A stretch of DNA of 34,398 nt. It comes from JBKEDC01 sp047974225 (GTDB lineage: Bacteria; Bacteroidota; Bacteroidia; Bacteroidales; Prolixibacteraceae). The notes under the pieces were generated by a model. The model was not told the origin of the DNA. It saw only the letters and a list, made by a program, of their open reading frames with translations, and made no database searches. This document shows positions 7,283-16,270 of this stretch, piece after piece. The stretch lies in contig JBKECD010000172.1 in NCBI GenBank assembly GCA_047974225.1, positions 1 to 34,398 on the forward strand, in the 5' to 3' direction. Both the position numbers and the translations under genes were made by a program. How positions within the stretch are numbered: the stretch's first letter is position 1; every line of letters starts with the position of its first letter.

Positions 7283-10200
7283 TTGTATGTGCTCATGCAT
7301 TTTAGTGCTGTACAGACTCTTTTAGTCAGTCGGTTCACCGAAAAGCTTAGTCGCCGTTTAGACACCGAGGTGTCAATTGAGCGTGTGAAGTATTCATTCT
7401 TTGACAAACTGCACTTGCAAGGTGTGGAAATCAATGACCAATCCAACGACACGCTCATCTATGTGAAAGAGCTGACAGCGACAATTGATGATTTCAGTAT
7501 TCGCCACAAAGAAATCGAATTAGAGTCGGTGTTGCTTTCTGATTGCGACATTAATTCTAAGCTGAATAAGGATCGGGAGAGTAATTTCGCATTTATCTTG
7601 GAAGCCTTTGGGAAAAGAGATACGCTAAATTCATTCCTTTGGAATATCAGTTGTAAGAACTTTGAGCTTAACAATGTGCTGATTGTGCATTATAGTGAGA
7701 ATGATGAGAATAGTTCGGAAATAAAGCTGCAAGATATTCAATTTGAGGCACACCATTTTACGCTTAATCCCGATTCGCTCTATTTTGAAATCAATGATTT
7801 GAAGGTATATCAAAGTGAGGATTTTAAGATTGAGAATTTGAGTGCTCGATTTATGAATAAGCGTCATCTGTTGCGGGTGTCGGATTTTAATATTGCTACC
7901 GAGAAATCACAAATCAAGGATTTAAACCTAAGCATCGACCAATCTCGATTGACCACCGGAGATAAGATGATGAAAGCGGACATCTCGCTGAACCTCGGCA
8001 CGACCGAAATTAGCATGCATGATTTAGCTCATTTTATTCCTATCATAGAATATCCCGAGGGAAGTTTCAAGATTAAGGGGGAATTAACAGGGCGATTGGA
8101 TAGTATTCATGGGAAAAATATGCAGCTCTATCGTGGCGATAAAACGAGCATTGATTGTGATTTCTTTGCCTCGGGATTGCCTAATTTTCAAGAAGCAAGA
8201 TATCAATTGCAATTGCGCCAATCATCGCTTGAATTTGATGACTTGAGTGGACTGATGAGCACGCGTCTTATCACAAGCAATGACTTATTGAATCAGATAC
8301 TCAAAGGGGTTGGGGTGGTCAGATATGACGGAAGCTTTGATGGCACAACGCGCGATTTTGAGGCAAAGGGAGTCTTTGAAACAAACTATGGAATAGTGAG
8401 AGGGGATTTATCTTTTTCGCCAACGAACAACAAGGGTATCCGGGCAAAAGGGCATATCAATACTTCCAACTTTAAAGTGGGCAAGCTGCTGCAAAATGAG
8501 CAATTAGGTTCTACGAACTTCAATGGTAAGGTAAGTGCTATTCTCAATAGTAAGAATAAATTTGTGCAAGCACAAGTGGAGGGAGAGATTGACTCGCTGA
8601 CCTACAATAAATATTGCTATCGCAATATCAGCCTTAATGGTTTGGTGAAGCCAAATCTCTTTGAAGGTGAGCTTGCGATAAATGATAAAAACCTGCGGTT
8701 AAATTTCAACGGACTAGCCAATGCGAGTCAGAAAAACCCCGAATTTGCATTTGCACTCGATTGTCAGCAGACCGATCTCAAGCTGCTCAACTTCATGTCG
8801 AAATATCAGCAAGCAAAGCTTGCATTTCATTTGGATGCCAATTTTAGTGGAGTTGATTTTGCTCATTTATATGGAAAAGTTCTATTGCCAGAAGGCTATT
8901 TCATCACCGAGTACGACACGCTGAGCCTAGATAATATCATCATCCATAGCTCTATTGATTCGATTAAGACGCTGAGTGTGGAGTCGGATTATATCGACTA
9001 TCAGATGAATGGGATTTATAATTATTCGGAGCTCAACAAAACGATGCAAAATATTTTGCATCATTATTTGCCCAACATTGTTGAGAAGCCTAAGCAAATG
9101 GAATTGGAAAGTAACTTTGACTTCACCCTTCGCATAAAGAATATGCAACCTGTTTTGCATACTTTTCTTCCGACGCTTGCTGTGAGTAGTGGATATGTGT
9201 TGGGAAGAGTGGATGAGGCAAACAGTAGCTTAGTAATCAATGGGCAGGTGGGCAAGATTCTTACACCTTCTTTTCAAGTGGGGCAAACAAATCTAACGCT
9301 TGAAAGCTCAAATGGGATTGATATTGAGTTGAAGCTGCATGATGCTCTGATTGGCAAGCAGGACGTCCCTTTGCAGTTTACACTAAATTCAAGTTTGGCA
9401 CAGAATGTATTTAGTAATCAGCTGATTTGGGAAGCTGTGGAGAATAAAAAGAATGGGGGGGAACTGATTCATCAGCTAGATTTTAATGAGGATAAGTCGA
9501 TAAAACTGACTAATTATCGTTCAAATTTTAGATTGAATGATGTTTTGTGGCAGATAAGTCCTTCAACAGCTGTTTTGACCAATGAAAAAACATTGACGAT
9601 TAATGGTTTTATGGTCAATAATAGTTTTCAGTCGTTCTCTCTCAGTGGCACTGCTTCCAAAGAGCCTACTGACGTGGTTAAGTTGAAGCTCAACAATATA
9701 GACTTGAAAAATATTAATCCATTCTTAGCTCAGAAGCACCGGTTTGATGGAGCAATGAGCGGTGAGGTTGATTTTTATAGCTTGCTCTCCAATATGTATT
9801 TTGTGGGAGACTTTAATGTCAGCGAATTGGTCTATAATAATGAGCTTTTGGGCGATATTAGTCTAGTGAGCAATTGGGATCAGAAGCAGGAAGCTATTGA
9901 AGCGCAGATCGACATACAGCAGACGCAGGGAAAACTTTATGCAGATGCTTATTTTAGTCCAATAACAGATAGTCTGAATGTTGCAGTGAGTGCGCAGAAG
10001 GTATCTCTTAACTTTTTATCTCCCATGCTGAGTGGTATTTTCAAAAATATTGAAGGATTTGCTTCGGGTGATATCGTGTTTTATGGACACAAGAAGAAAT
10101 TGCTGATTGACGGAGACTTGATGGCGGAAGAGGCGCAGATAGCTATCAATGCGCTCAATGTGAATTATCATTTTGATGACACCGTGAAATTTCGACAAGA

Positions 10201-11653
10201 TTCCATCATCTTTGATAGAATACGCCTCTATGATGATGAAGGGCATACGGGGTCGCTTGATGGCTCTTTGAAGCACACCAATTTCAATAATATGCTGTAT
10301 GACCTGACGATGAACTCTTCAAATCTGATGATTATCAACACCACGTCTGCTGATAATGAGCTTTTCTTTGGAAAAGCCTATGGGCGGGGTAATGTGAAAA
10401 TCACAGGTAAAGGCACGCAGGTGGATATCGAGGGGAGGGCTACGACGCTAGCGAATACCGACATTAGCTTTGTTCCTATGGATGCTGAAAAGGCGGAGAT
10501 ATACAATTTTTTGAGCTTTGTGGAGCATCATGAAAAAGAGGAGGTGAGTATTGCTAATTTGATTATCCCCCAAGAGTTGCAATCGAAATTGGATATGAAA
10601 TTTAATATCAATATTACTCCTGAGGCAAAGTTTCAGCTGGTGTTTAATTCTAAAATTGGCGATGTTATCCAAGCGCGAGGAAAGGGAAGTATGCAGGTGG
10701 GCATTGATCAAAATTTTGATATTAGCATGTTTGGCGATTTTGAAGCTACTTGGGGAGATTATCTTTTCACACTGCAAAATATTTTCAATAAGCGGTTTGC
10801 AATTGAAAAAGGAAGTACGATTAAATGGGCTGGCGACCCTCTGGATGCTAATTTGAATATTAAGGCTATCTATAATGTCAAAGCTCCGTTGAGTGATTTG
10901 GTGGCGAATAATTATAATGGCTATGATTTTACGCAGCGAGTGCCAGTGAGTTGCTATATTATTCTGAAGGAGGAATTGAGCAATCCGAATATCAGTTTTG
11001 ATATCAAATTCCCGACGGTGGAAGATCGGATTCAAGAAGAACTGCGCCAATACATGAGCACTGAAGAGGATTTAAATCGGCAAATGCTTTCGCTCTTGTT
11101 GATGGGAAATTTCTATACTCCCGAATATTTGCAAGGAACATACACGGGATTTGGCACAACGCTTATGGGGACAACCACTAGCGAGTTGCTTTCCAATCAG
11201 CTCTCCAATTGGCTGTCGGCGATTTCAGATAATTTTGACTTAGGGGTGAATTATCGTCCCGGCAATGATATTACAGATGATGAGGTGGAGCTTGCCTTGA
11301 GCACGCAGCTTTTTAATAATCGGGTAACTATCAATGGAAATATTAGCAATAATGTCAATACAACAGGAACGACGGCTACTAATGATAATAGCGCTTTTGT
11401 GGGGGATTTCGATGTGTTGGTTGCTTTGAGCAGGAATGGAAAATTGCAGATGAAAGTGTATAATCACTCCAATAATAACATCATCTATGAGACTTCGCCC
11501 TATAAGCAGGGGGTGGGGGTGAGCTATCAAGAGGATTTTGACACGCTGAGCGACTTGTGGCGTAAAATTAAACGCATTTTCCGTCGAAATTCTCGTGAAT
11601 ATAGTCCTCGTCGCGAGGAATCAAATCGTCAGGAGACTGATAATCCAGCTTAG
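7283..11653 (+). CDS. tamB: TamB-like (DUF490) translocation and assembly module protein
   Basis: This very long protein (1456 residues from the first conventional start) has the repetitive beta-strand composition and AsmA-like N-terminus of TamB. The C-terminal DUF490 region includes GNFYTPEYLQGTY and strand pairs ending in a charged Arg-rich tail. TamB-like proteins bridge the periplasm and support outer-membrane protein insertion or lipid transport. The coordinates start at TTG 7283, but the frame is open back to 7199 and encodes a clear membrane helix (ILLWIGGAIFALLFSLYVLM) that the TTG start would largely lose. The true start is therefore upstream and non-ATG (CTG 7229 or ATT 7199 are candidates). 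The frame is the same as that of the upstream peptidase, separated only by its TAG. No SurA- or BamA-like partner is adjacent. Confidence 0.8.
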   Translation: MYVLMHFSAVQTLLVSRFTEKLSRRLDTEVSIERVKYSFFDKLHLQGVEINDQSNDTLIYVKELTATIDDFSIRHKEIELESVLLSDCDINSKLNKDRESNFAFILEAFGKRDTLNSFLWNISCKNFELNNVLIVHYSENDENSSEIKLQDIQFEAHHFTLNPDSLYFEINDLKVYQSEDFKIENLSARFMNKRHLLRVSDFNIATEKSQIKDLNLSIDQSRLTTGDKMMKADISLNLGTTEISMHDLAHFIPIIEYPEGSFKIKGELTGRLDSIHGKNMQLYRGDKTSIDCDFFASGLPNFQEARYQLQLRQSSLEFDDLSGLMSTRLITSNDLLNQILKGVGVVRYDGSFDGTTRDFEAKGVFETNYGIVRGDLSFSPTNNKGIRAKGHINTSNFKVGKLLQNEQLGSTNFNGKVSAILNSKNKFVQAQVEGEIDSLTYNKYCYRNISLNGLVKPNLFEGELAINDKNLRLNFNGLANASQKNPEFAFALDCQQTDLKLLNFMSKYQQAKLAFHLDANFSGVDFAHLYGKVLLPEGYFITEYDTLSLDNIIIHSSIDSIKTLSVESDYIDYQMNGIYNYSELNKTMQNILHHYLPNIVEKPKQMELESNFDFTLRIKNMQPVLHTFLPTLAVSSGYVLGRVDEANSSLVINGQVGKILTPSFQVGQTNLTLESSNGIDIELKLHDALIGKQDVPLQFTLNSSLAQNVFSNQLIWEAVENKKNGGELIHQLDFNEDKSIKLTNYRSNFRLNDVLWQISPSTAVLTNEKTLTINGFMVNNSFQSFSLSGTASKEPTDVVKLKLNNIDLKNINPFLAQKHRFDGAMSGEVDFYSLLSNMYFVGDFNVSELVYNNELLGDISLVSNWDQKQEAIEAQIDIQQTQGKLYADAYFSPITDSLNVAVSAQKVSLNFLSPMLSGIFKNIEGFASGDIVFYGHKKKLLIDGDLMAEEAQIAINALNVNYHFDDTVKFRQDSIIFDRIRLYDDEGHTGSLDGSLKHTNFNNMLYDLTMNSSNLMIINTTSADNELFFGKAYGRGNVKITGKGTQVDIEGRATTLANTDISFVPMDAEKAEIYNFLSFVEHHEKEEVSIANLIIPQELQSKLDMKFNINITPEAKFQLVFNSKIGDVIQARGKGSMQVGIDQNFDISMFGDFEATWGDYLFTLQNIFNKRFAIEKGSTIKWAGDPLDANLNIKAIYNVKAPLSDLVANNYNGYDFTQRVPVSCYIILKEELSNPNISFDIKFPTVEDRIQEELRQYMSTEEDLNRQMLSLLLMGNFYTPEYLQGTYTGFGTTLMGTTTSELLSNQLSNWLSAISDNFDLGVNYRPGNDITDDEVELALSTQLFNNRVTINGNISNNVNTTGTTATNDNSAFVGDFDVLVALSRNGKLQMKVYNHSNNNIIYETSPYKQGVGVSYQEDFDTLSDLWRKIKRIFRRNSREYSPRREESNRQETDNPA

Positions 11654-11675
11654 AAATTCTCCTAAGAATGCTTCC

Positions 11676-11716
11676 AAAAAAAAGAAAGAATGCAAACTGC
11701 ATTCTTTCTTTTTTTG
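11676..11716. terminator. bidirectional intrinsic terminator
   Basis: A perfect hairpin is formed by 11677-11694 (A-rich, ending GAATGCA), loop AAC at 11695-11697, and 11698-11715 (TGCATTC then T-rich). It has a poly-T tract on both strands. It lies between the convergent tamB and VOC genes and can serve both. Confidence 0.85.
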
Positions 11717-11732
11717 ATATGTTATCAAGAGA

Positions 11733-12788
11733 TTAATCCTTGACTCTTCCCCATGACACCGTGTTTACCATCCAATTGGGGAGCGGTTTCTTGGGATTGC
11801 GATTTTTGAGATTCATATACCAACCTAACTTCTCGATAATGGGGAGCTTGTGAGTTTCCACAAACTCAATGGGTGTATTGTCGGGGTCGGAGATATAGGC
11901 AAAATGACCAGCAGCTACGCCCATATCGAAACTGTTGGCACTGTTGGCAGTGAACGAATACCCTTTTTCGAGCGCTTCTTTTTCAAGTGCATCCATACCA
12001 TTCACATCAAAGCAAAGGTGAATATAGCCCAATTCGCCCCAAATGCGATCTTCGAAAATATAGTTAGGTTTGCGCTCGAGGCTTTGCACAAGCTCAATTT
12101 GAGTTGGTCCGAAAAGCTTGCTGAAAGCTCCTGAGCGGGCTTTGTGTTTTAAGAGCACTCGGCGCACTTTTTGAGTGCCACCGGGCAGACCTGCAAAGTC
12201 GGTGAAGACGTCTGTTTTGTCGTATTCCACCACCGAGTATTCCAATATCTCGGCATAGACTTCAAGCGCTTTTTCCATGTCGCTCACCCCAATCATAGCT
12301 CCCGACACACCTCCAGTTACTGATTTTTGTTTTTTGTAGTAATAGCTGTCGTGAATGATTTCAAAGATGTTGTTGTAGGGGTCTTTCAGAAAATAATGAG
12401 GTGTGCCACTAGGGTTCTTTAGCACCTCAGAAAGTAGCGTACATCCCATGTTTTGATGATAGCGATATGCTTTTTCAACGTCGCGGCATTTCATCTTGGC
12501 AATGAAAATGCCAGTGTCGCCTAGTTGGACGTCAAACTTTGGGGCTTGAGCTTTGAAGCTTGTGTGTTCCCAGATTTCAAATCCGCCGCCACCTTCCATG
12601 TTCATGGCTAGGGCTGCATATCTTTCACATTCTTTGCCGTTGGTGTAGTGTTTCATCAGGCGAGCCACAGCGGTGTCTTCAAACACGTTGATATCCATGC
12701 CAAAAGCTTGGCGATACCACTTCCATGCTTCTTTGACATTGTTCACGCCAATGCCTATTTGCTGTATTCCAGAGATATTCTTCTTCAT
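11733..12788 (-). CDS. tandem VOC-domain (glyoxalase/dioxygenase superfamily) protein
   Basis: The protein has 351 residues and two vicinal-oxygen-chelate domains. Domain 1 (about 5-150) has HYFLKDPYNNIFEII at 131-145. Domain 2 (about 160-315) carries His257 in GYIHLCFDV, His295 in GHFAYISDPDNTPIEFVE, and Glu308/Glu311, a plausible metal-binding set. The overall two-domain layout recalls extradiol or 4-hydroxyphenylpyruvate dioxygenases. The C-terminal helix expected of 4-hydroxyphenylpyruvate dioxygenase is not seen, so substrate and reaction are left open. It is cytoplasmic, with no signal. It lies downstream of the SDR gene, and the 69-nt gap holds a GCACTTY heptad array just before the ATG. 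The two may form an operon. Confidence 0.7.
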   Translation of the reverse strand: MKKNISGIQQIGIGVNNVKEAWKWYRQAFGMDINVFEDTAVARLMKHYTNGKECERYAALAMNMEGGGGFEIWEHTSFKAQAPKFDVQLGDTGIFIAKMKCRDVEKAYRYHQNMGCTLLSEVLKNPSGTPHYFLKDPYNNIFEIIHDSYYYKKQKSVTGGVSGAMIGVSDMEKALEVYAEILEYSVVEYDKTDVFTDFAGLPGGTQKVRRVLLKHKARSGAFSKLFGPTQIELVQSLERKPNYIFEDRIWGELGYIHLCFDVNGMDALEKEALEKGYSFTANSANSFDMGVAAGHFAYISDPDNTPIEFVETHKLPIIEKLGWYMNLKNRNPKKPLPNWMVNTVSWGRVKD

Positions 12789-12802
12789 CTAGTTGTTTTT
12801 TA

Positions 12803-12837
12803 AGTGTGAAGTGCCGAGTGCAAAGTGCAAGCGGCGG
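12803..12837 (-). repeat. GCACTTC heptad array upstream of the VOC gene
   Basis: On the minus strand the sequence reads GCACTTTGCACTCGGCACTT and continues with CACACTT, about four degenerate 7-nt units. It lies in the SDR-VOC gap, about 14 nt before the VOC start, sense to the gene. The same word occurs at 4341-4410 and 33079-33111. Confidence 0.7.
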
Positions 12838-12857
12838 CTTATATTTTTATTGTTGTG

Positions 12858-13652
12858 TTAATTTTTAATGTTAGGTGCTATTTTATAGTATAGCCAAGGG
12901 AGGAATTGGTGAATGCGCACCATTAATGTTTCTTTTCCCCCGACCAATACTTCTTTTTTATTTCGTTTGATTGCGCTAATAATTTTCTGAGCACACACAT
13001 CGGCAGGCATTCCACCTGCCTGTCCATCGTCCATTTTGTTATATGCTTCACCGTTTTCGGTGAGTGCATTTAGCGAAATATTGGTCTGAATGCGCCCCGG
13101 ATGTATGATGGTAACTCGGATTGGTTCTGATGCTAATTCGCACTGCAAAGCTTCAAAGAAGCCTTGAATGGCATGCTTTGAGGCGGCATAGGCAGTGCGC
13201 ATAGGAAATCCAAATTTACCCGTGATACTTCCGACCGCAATAATATGACCATTTTTTTGCTTGTGCATATGCTTTAATACTAATTTTGTGAGCTTTATGG
13301 CTGAAAAAAAGTTCAACTGCATAATCTCTTGGTCGTTTGAAAAAGGTGTGTCGATGGCATAAGAACGCTGGCTTCGTCCTGCATTGTTCACCAAAAGGTG
13401 AATTTGCTGACAATCGTTTAATACCTTATTATATAGTATGTCGATTTCATCAAGTTGAGAAAGGTCGGCAGGAAATATCCAGCATTTACTAGTGTATCTT
13501 AGGCATTCGGCTTGAATGCGTTGTAGTTTTTCGACATTTCGAGCAGTGAGGATAGGGAAGGCTCCTTCTTTAGCACAGGCGATAGCTAGGGCTTCGCCGA
13601 TGCCCGAAGATGCGCCTGTAATCCAAATGTTTTTGTTTGAAATTGTAGTCAT
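12858..13652 (-). CDS. short-chain dehydrogenase/reductase
   Basis: This classical SDR has 264 residues from ATG 13652. The cofactor motif TGASSGIG is at 12-19 and NNAG at 89-92. Catalytic Asn114, Ser142, Tyr155 (YAASK) and Lys159 are all present. It resembles the DHRS7/YqjQ type of general SDR with a hydrophobic C-terminus (HQFLPWLYYKIAP) that may contact the membrane. Substrate is unknown. An upstream in-frame TTG (13685) would add 11 residues that do not belong to the fold, so I prefer the ATG. The VOC gene follows on the same strand. Confidence 0.85.
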   Translation of the reverse strand: MTTISNKNIWITGASSGIGEALAIACAKEGAFPILTARNVEKLQRIQAECLRYTSKCWIFPADLSQLDEIDILYNKVLNDCQQIHLLVNNAGRSQRSYAIDTPFSNDQEIMQLNFFSAIKLTKLVLKHMHKQKNGHIIAVGSITGKFGFPMRTAYAASKHAIQGFFEALQCELASEPIRVTIIHPGRIQTNISLNALTENGEAYNKMDDGQAGGMPADVCAQKIISAIKRNKKEVLVGGKETLMVRIHQFLPWLYYKIAPNIKN

Positions 13653-13864
13653 TGTTATTTTATATATTGGCTTCAAAGTAGCCAATTTTTAAGAGAATGC
13701 TCGATATGAAAAGAGCAAAAAATGTGATAAAGGGGGGTGAAATACTATTTTATACCACCTTGAAATCAATCGTGGACTAGATTTGCGTATAGTTTGATAG
13801 TGGGCAAATACAATGTAATTACCCGATAGGCGAGTAAATTTTTCAAAAAAAAGAATGAATGTGC

Positions 13865-13894
13865 TTTGTGATTGATATTAAATGCTTATACTTG
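13865..13894 (+). promoter_or_regulatory. promoter of rho (-33 TTTG, -7 TATACTTG)
   Basis: TTTG at 13865-13868 and TATACTTG at 13887-13894 are separated by 18 nt, close to the Bacteroidota sigma-ABfr pattern. A start of transcription near 13901 would leave a leader of about 110 nt before rho. The 358-nt gap 13653-14010 otherwise holds only the small overlapping frame at 13971 described separately. Confidence 0.6.
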
Positions 13895-13970
13895 CACCGA
13901 AATTCTAGCGAAGTCTATTCTTGATTTTGCAAATTCAGATTTAAAACATTTCAAACAACAAAGAGCACGC

Positions 13971-14033
13971 ATGGAAAAAGTGTGTTTCACTCATCAAATC
14001 AAAAAAAAGTATGTACGTAAAGAAAGACCTTGA
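13971..14033 (+). CDS. possible 20-codon leader ORF overlapping the rho start
   Basis: ATG at 13971 opens a 20-residue frame (MEKVCFTHQIKKKYVRKERP) ending at TGA 14031-14033. It overlaps the first 23 nt of rho in a different frame. The peptide is basic. E. coli rho also has a leader peptide and is autoregulated, so a regulatory uORF is conceivable. Nothing beyond position and an ATG supports it, and there is no clear ribosome binding site. Confidence 0.2.
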   Translation: MEKVCFTHQIKKKYVRKERP

Positions 14034-15738
14034 TAATACGCTGCTTCCAGAGTTAAAGGAAATAGCCAAAACTTTGAACATTAGGCGACCAGATGCTTAT
14101 AAAAAAGAAGAGCTAATTTATAAGATATTGGATGTTCAGGCAGAGCAACAAGCGGAAAAACAAGTGCAATCAGGAGAGGAAAAACCGAAGAGAAATGAGC
14201 GCAACAAGAGACGGACGCCGAAAAAAGGTGAAGAGAGAAATGTGAAAATAGAGGTCAAAGCAGAAGAGAAGGTGGCTGAAAAAATAGAAGAGCCAGCGGA
14301 GAAGCCTTTGGAAGTGCCTGCGCCAGAGATAGAGGCGGAAAGCGCGACATCGGCAAAGCCTGCGCGCGAAGGTGAGGCGAGGGGGCGTAAGCCTAAGCGA
14401 CCTCGCAAGCGAGTGGAAGAGAAGGCGGCAGAAGCACCTAGTGTAGAGGCGGAGGAAGTGTCGGAGGTGCAGCCCGAGCAAAATGAATTGCCCATGGAGC
14501 CAGTGGTGGAGGATGCCGCGGATGCGGAAAAGACAGTTTCTCAGGATAATAAGAAAAATCAAAATAATCGTCAGAAGCCACAGGCAAATCGTCAGAAAGC
14601 TGAGCCACTCTATGATTTTGGGGATTTGATTACTAACTTTGGGGTGCTTGAAGTGATGCCTGATGGTTATGGATTTCTTCGCTCGAGTGACTATAATTAT
14701 TTGAGTTCTCCAGATGATATTTACTTGTCGCAATCGCAGATCAAATCATTCGGTCTGAAAACAGGCGACACGGTGCACGGTGCTGTGCGTCCTCCGCGCG
14801 AGGGCGAAAAATATTTTCCGCTGCTGAAAGTGTTGTCTATTAATGGGCGTTCGGTGGATTATATTCGCGACCGAGTGCCATTCGACCATCTCACGCCGCT
14901 TTTCCCAAATGAAAAATTTAATATCACGGGCAATGGTCATGGCAATATTTCAGCTCGTGTGGTTGATTTGTTTGCGCCAATAGGAAAGGGGCAGCGTGGA
15001 TTGATTGTGGCTCCTCCGAAGACTGGTAAGACGATGCTTCTTAAGGAGATTGCCAATGCAATTGCTGATAATCATCCAGAGGTATATATGATTGTGTTGC
15101 TTATTGATGAGCGACCAGAAGAGGTAACAGACATGGCTCGCAGTGTGAATGCAGAGGTGATTTCATCGACCTTTGATGAGCCTGCTGAACGTCATGTGAG
15201 AGTTGCCAATATGGTGCTCGAAAAGGCTAAGCGCCTGACTGAATGTGGTCATGATGTGGTGGTGCTGCTTGATTCAATCACTCGCTTGGCTCGTGCCTAT
15301 AACACAGTTGCGCCAGCTTCGGGCAAGGTGCTTTCGGGAGGGGTCGATGCAAATGCTTTGCATAAGCCTAAGCGATTCTTTGGTGCAGCACGTAATATTG
15401 AGGATGGTGGTTCGCTGACAATCTTGGCTACGGCGCTGACCGAAACAGGATCGAAAATGGATGAAGTCATCTTTGAAGAGTTTAAAGGTACGGGTAATAT
15501 GGAATTGCAGCTCGACCGCAAGCTTTCGAATAAACGTATATTCCCAGCTGTTGATATTGTGTCTTCGAGCACGCGTAGAGACGATGCGCTGTTGTCGCAA
15601 TCTGTGATGGATAAGATTTATATTTTGAGGAATTATTTGGCTGACATGAACTCGGTGGAAGCGATGGAGTTCTTGCGCACTCGTTTGGTGAGAGCTAGTT
15701 CGATTGAGGAGTTCTTGATTTCAATGAATGACGAATAA
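14011..15738 (+). CDS. rho: transcription termination factor Rho
   Basis: The protein has 575 residues, longer than the approximately 420 of E. coli Rho because of a low-complexity insertion. Residues 1-45 form the Rho_N helix domain. Residues about 46-198 are Glu/Lys/Arg/Ala-rich and then Asn/Gln-rich, and probably disordered. The RNA-binding cold-shock-like domain follows (YDFGDL...GFLRSSDYNY, about 201-270). The hexameric RecA-like ATPase has Walker A APPKTGKT at 334-341 and Walker B VVVLLDSITR at 416-425, then the Q/R-loop regions (GGVDANALHKPKRFFGAARN). Long Rho insertions are usual in Bacteroidota; a disordered one in B. thetaiotaomicron Rho has been linked to phase separation. The gene appears monocistronic. 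Confidence 0.97.
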   Translation: MYVKKDLDNTLLPELKEIAKTLNIRRPDAYKKEELIYKILDVQAEQQAEKQVQSGEEKPKRNERNKRRTPKKGEERNVKIEVKAEEKVAEKIEEPAEKPLEVPAPEIEAESATSAKPAREGEARGRKPKRPRKRVEEKAAEAPSVEAEEVSEVQPEQNELPMEPVVEDAADAEKTVSQDNKKNQNNRQKPQANRQKAEPLYDFGDLITNFGVLEVMPDGYGFLRSSDYNYLSSPDDIYLSQSQIKSFGLKTGDTVHGAVRPPREGEKYFPLLKVLSINGRSVDYIRDRVPFDHLTPLFPNEKFNITGNGHGNISARVVDLFAPIGKGQRGLIVAPPKTGKTMLLKEIANAIADNHPEVYMIVLLIDERPEEVTDMARSVNAEVISSTFDEPAERHVRVANMVLEKAKRLTECGHDVVVLLDSITRLARAYNTVAPASGKVLSGGVDANALHKPKRFFGAARNIEDGGSLTILATALTETGSKMDEVIFEEFKGTGNMELQLDRKLSNKRIFPAVDIVSSSTRRDDALLSQSVMDKIYILRNYLADMNSVEAMEFLRTRLVRASSIEEFLISMNDE

Positions 15739-15776
15739 TTTAGGCGTGTGTTAATCTTCTTTTTAGAAGTTCCTTG

Positions 15777-15807
15777 AGTGCCCAAATACATTTTGTGTTT
15801 GGGCACT
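15777..15807 (+). terminator. hairpin after rho, weak terminator candidate
   Basis: AGTGCCCAAA (15777-15786) pairs with TTTGGGCACT (15798-15807), and an inner ACA/TGT extends the stem past a bulged T. No T-tract follows, so it may only protect the 3' end of the rho mRNA. Confidence 0.4.
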
Positions 15808-15897
15808 TGCGTGTTTGCAGCTGTTCAAGCTGTCGAGCAGCCAGACAATCCACCAGAAGAACGCATAGACAATAAAGATGCTCGAACTTAACCATCT

Positions 15898-16122
15898 CCA
15901 TTGCAGACTGACAATAGACATGAATGGACACCGAAAACGAGTTTTGTCAGTTGTCAATGGAGTGTGTCGAGTTCGACCATGTCTATTGTTCGCCTGCAAT
16001 GGACATAAACGGACAGCGAAAATGAGTTTTGCTAGTTGTCAATGGAGTATATCGAGCTCGACCACGTCTATTGTCAGTCTGCAATGGACAAGAACAAACA
16101 CCGAAATCGAGTTTTGTCATTA
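15898..16122. repeat. 85-bp tandem repeat with internal hairpins and inverted ends
   Basis: Three diverged copies start at 15917, 16002 and 16087, an exact 85-nt step; the third is partial. The core words are GACAYGAAYGGACACCGAAA and GAGTTTTG. Copies 1 and 2 each contain a hairpin with stem CAATGGA/TCTATTG (15955-15988 and 16040-16073), enclosing a TCGA..TCGA dyad. The 22 nt at 15898-15919 are the exact reverse complement of 16066-16087. Eighty-five is not a multiple of three, so copies fall in different frames and the array is not a protein repeat. It occupies most of the gap between rho and the porG-like gene. Confidence 0.8.
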
Positions 16123-16270
16123 ACCAACAGATGTATTTTTTAACAAAGTCGCTTTCGACCTATAAAAACACCAAGTTGCGTAATTCAATATCTTTTATTT
16201 CTCAGCCCCCAAAATATCCCCTGTCCCATAAGAATGCGTACAGGAGTATATTTTAACGTTAATCAAAGTT

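Noticed and set aside
10448..11050. 200-codon minus-strand open frame
   Set aside because: Fully antisense to the TamB-like gene, whose plus-strand frame has a consistent beta-rich protein; the antisense product has no recognisable domain.
11733..12788. 4-hydroxyphenylpyruvate dioxygenase
   Set aside because: The two-VOC layout fits, but the characteristic C-terminal helix motif is not seen, so only the superfamily is claimed.
15898..16122. CRISPR array
   Set aside because: Repeats are 85 nt, contiguous and diverged, without spacers of constant length, and no cas gene is near.
15878..16123. 81-codon plus-strand open frame
   Set aside because: It lies across the 85-bp tandem repeat; the copies are read in different frames, which is not how coding repeats behave.
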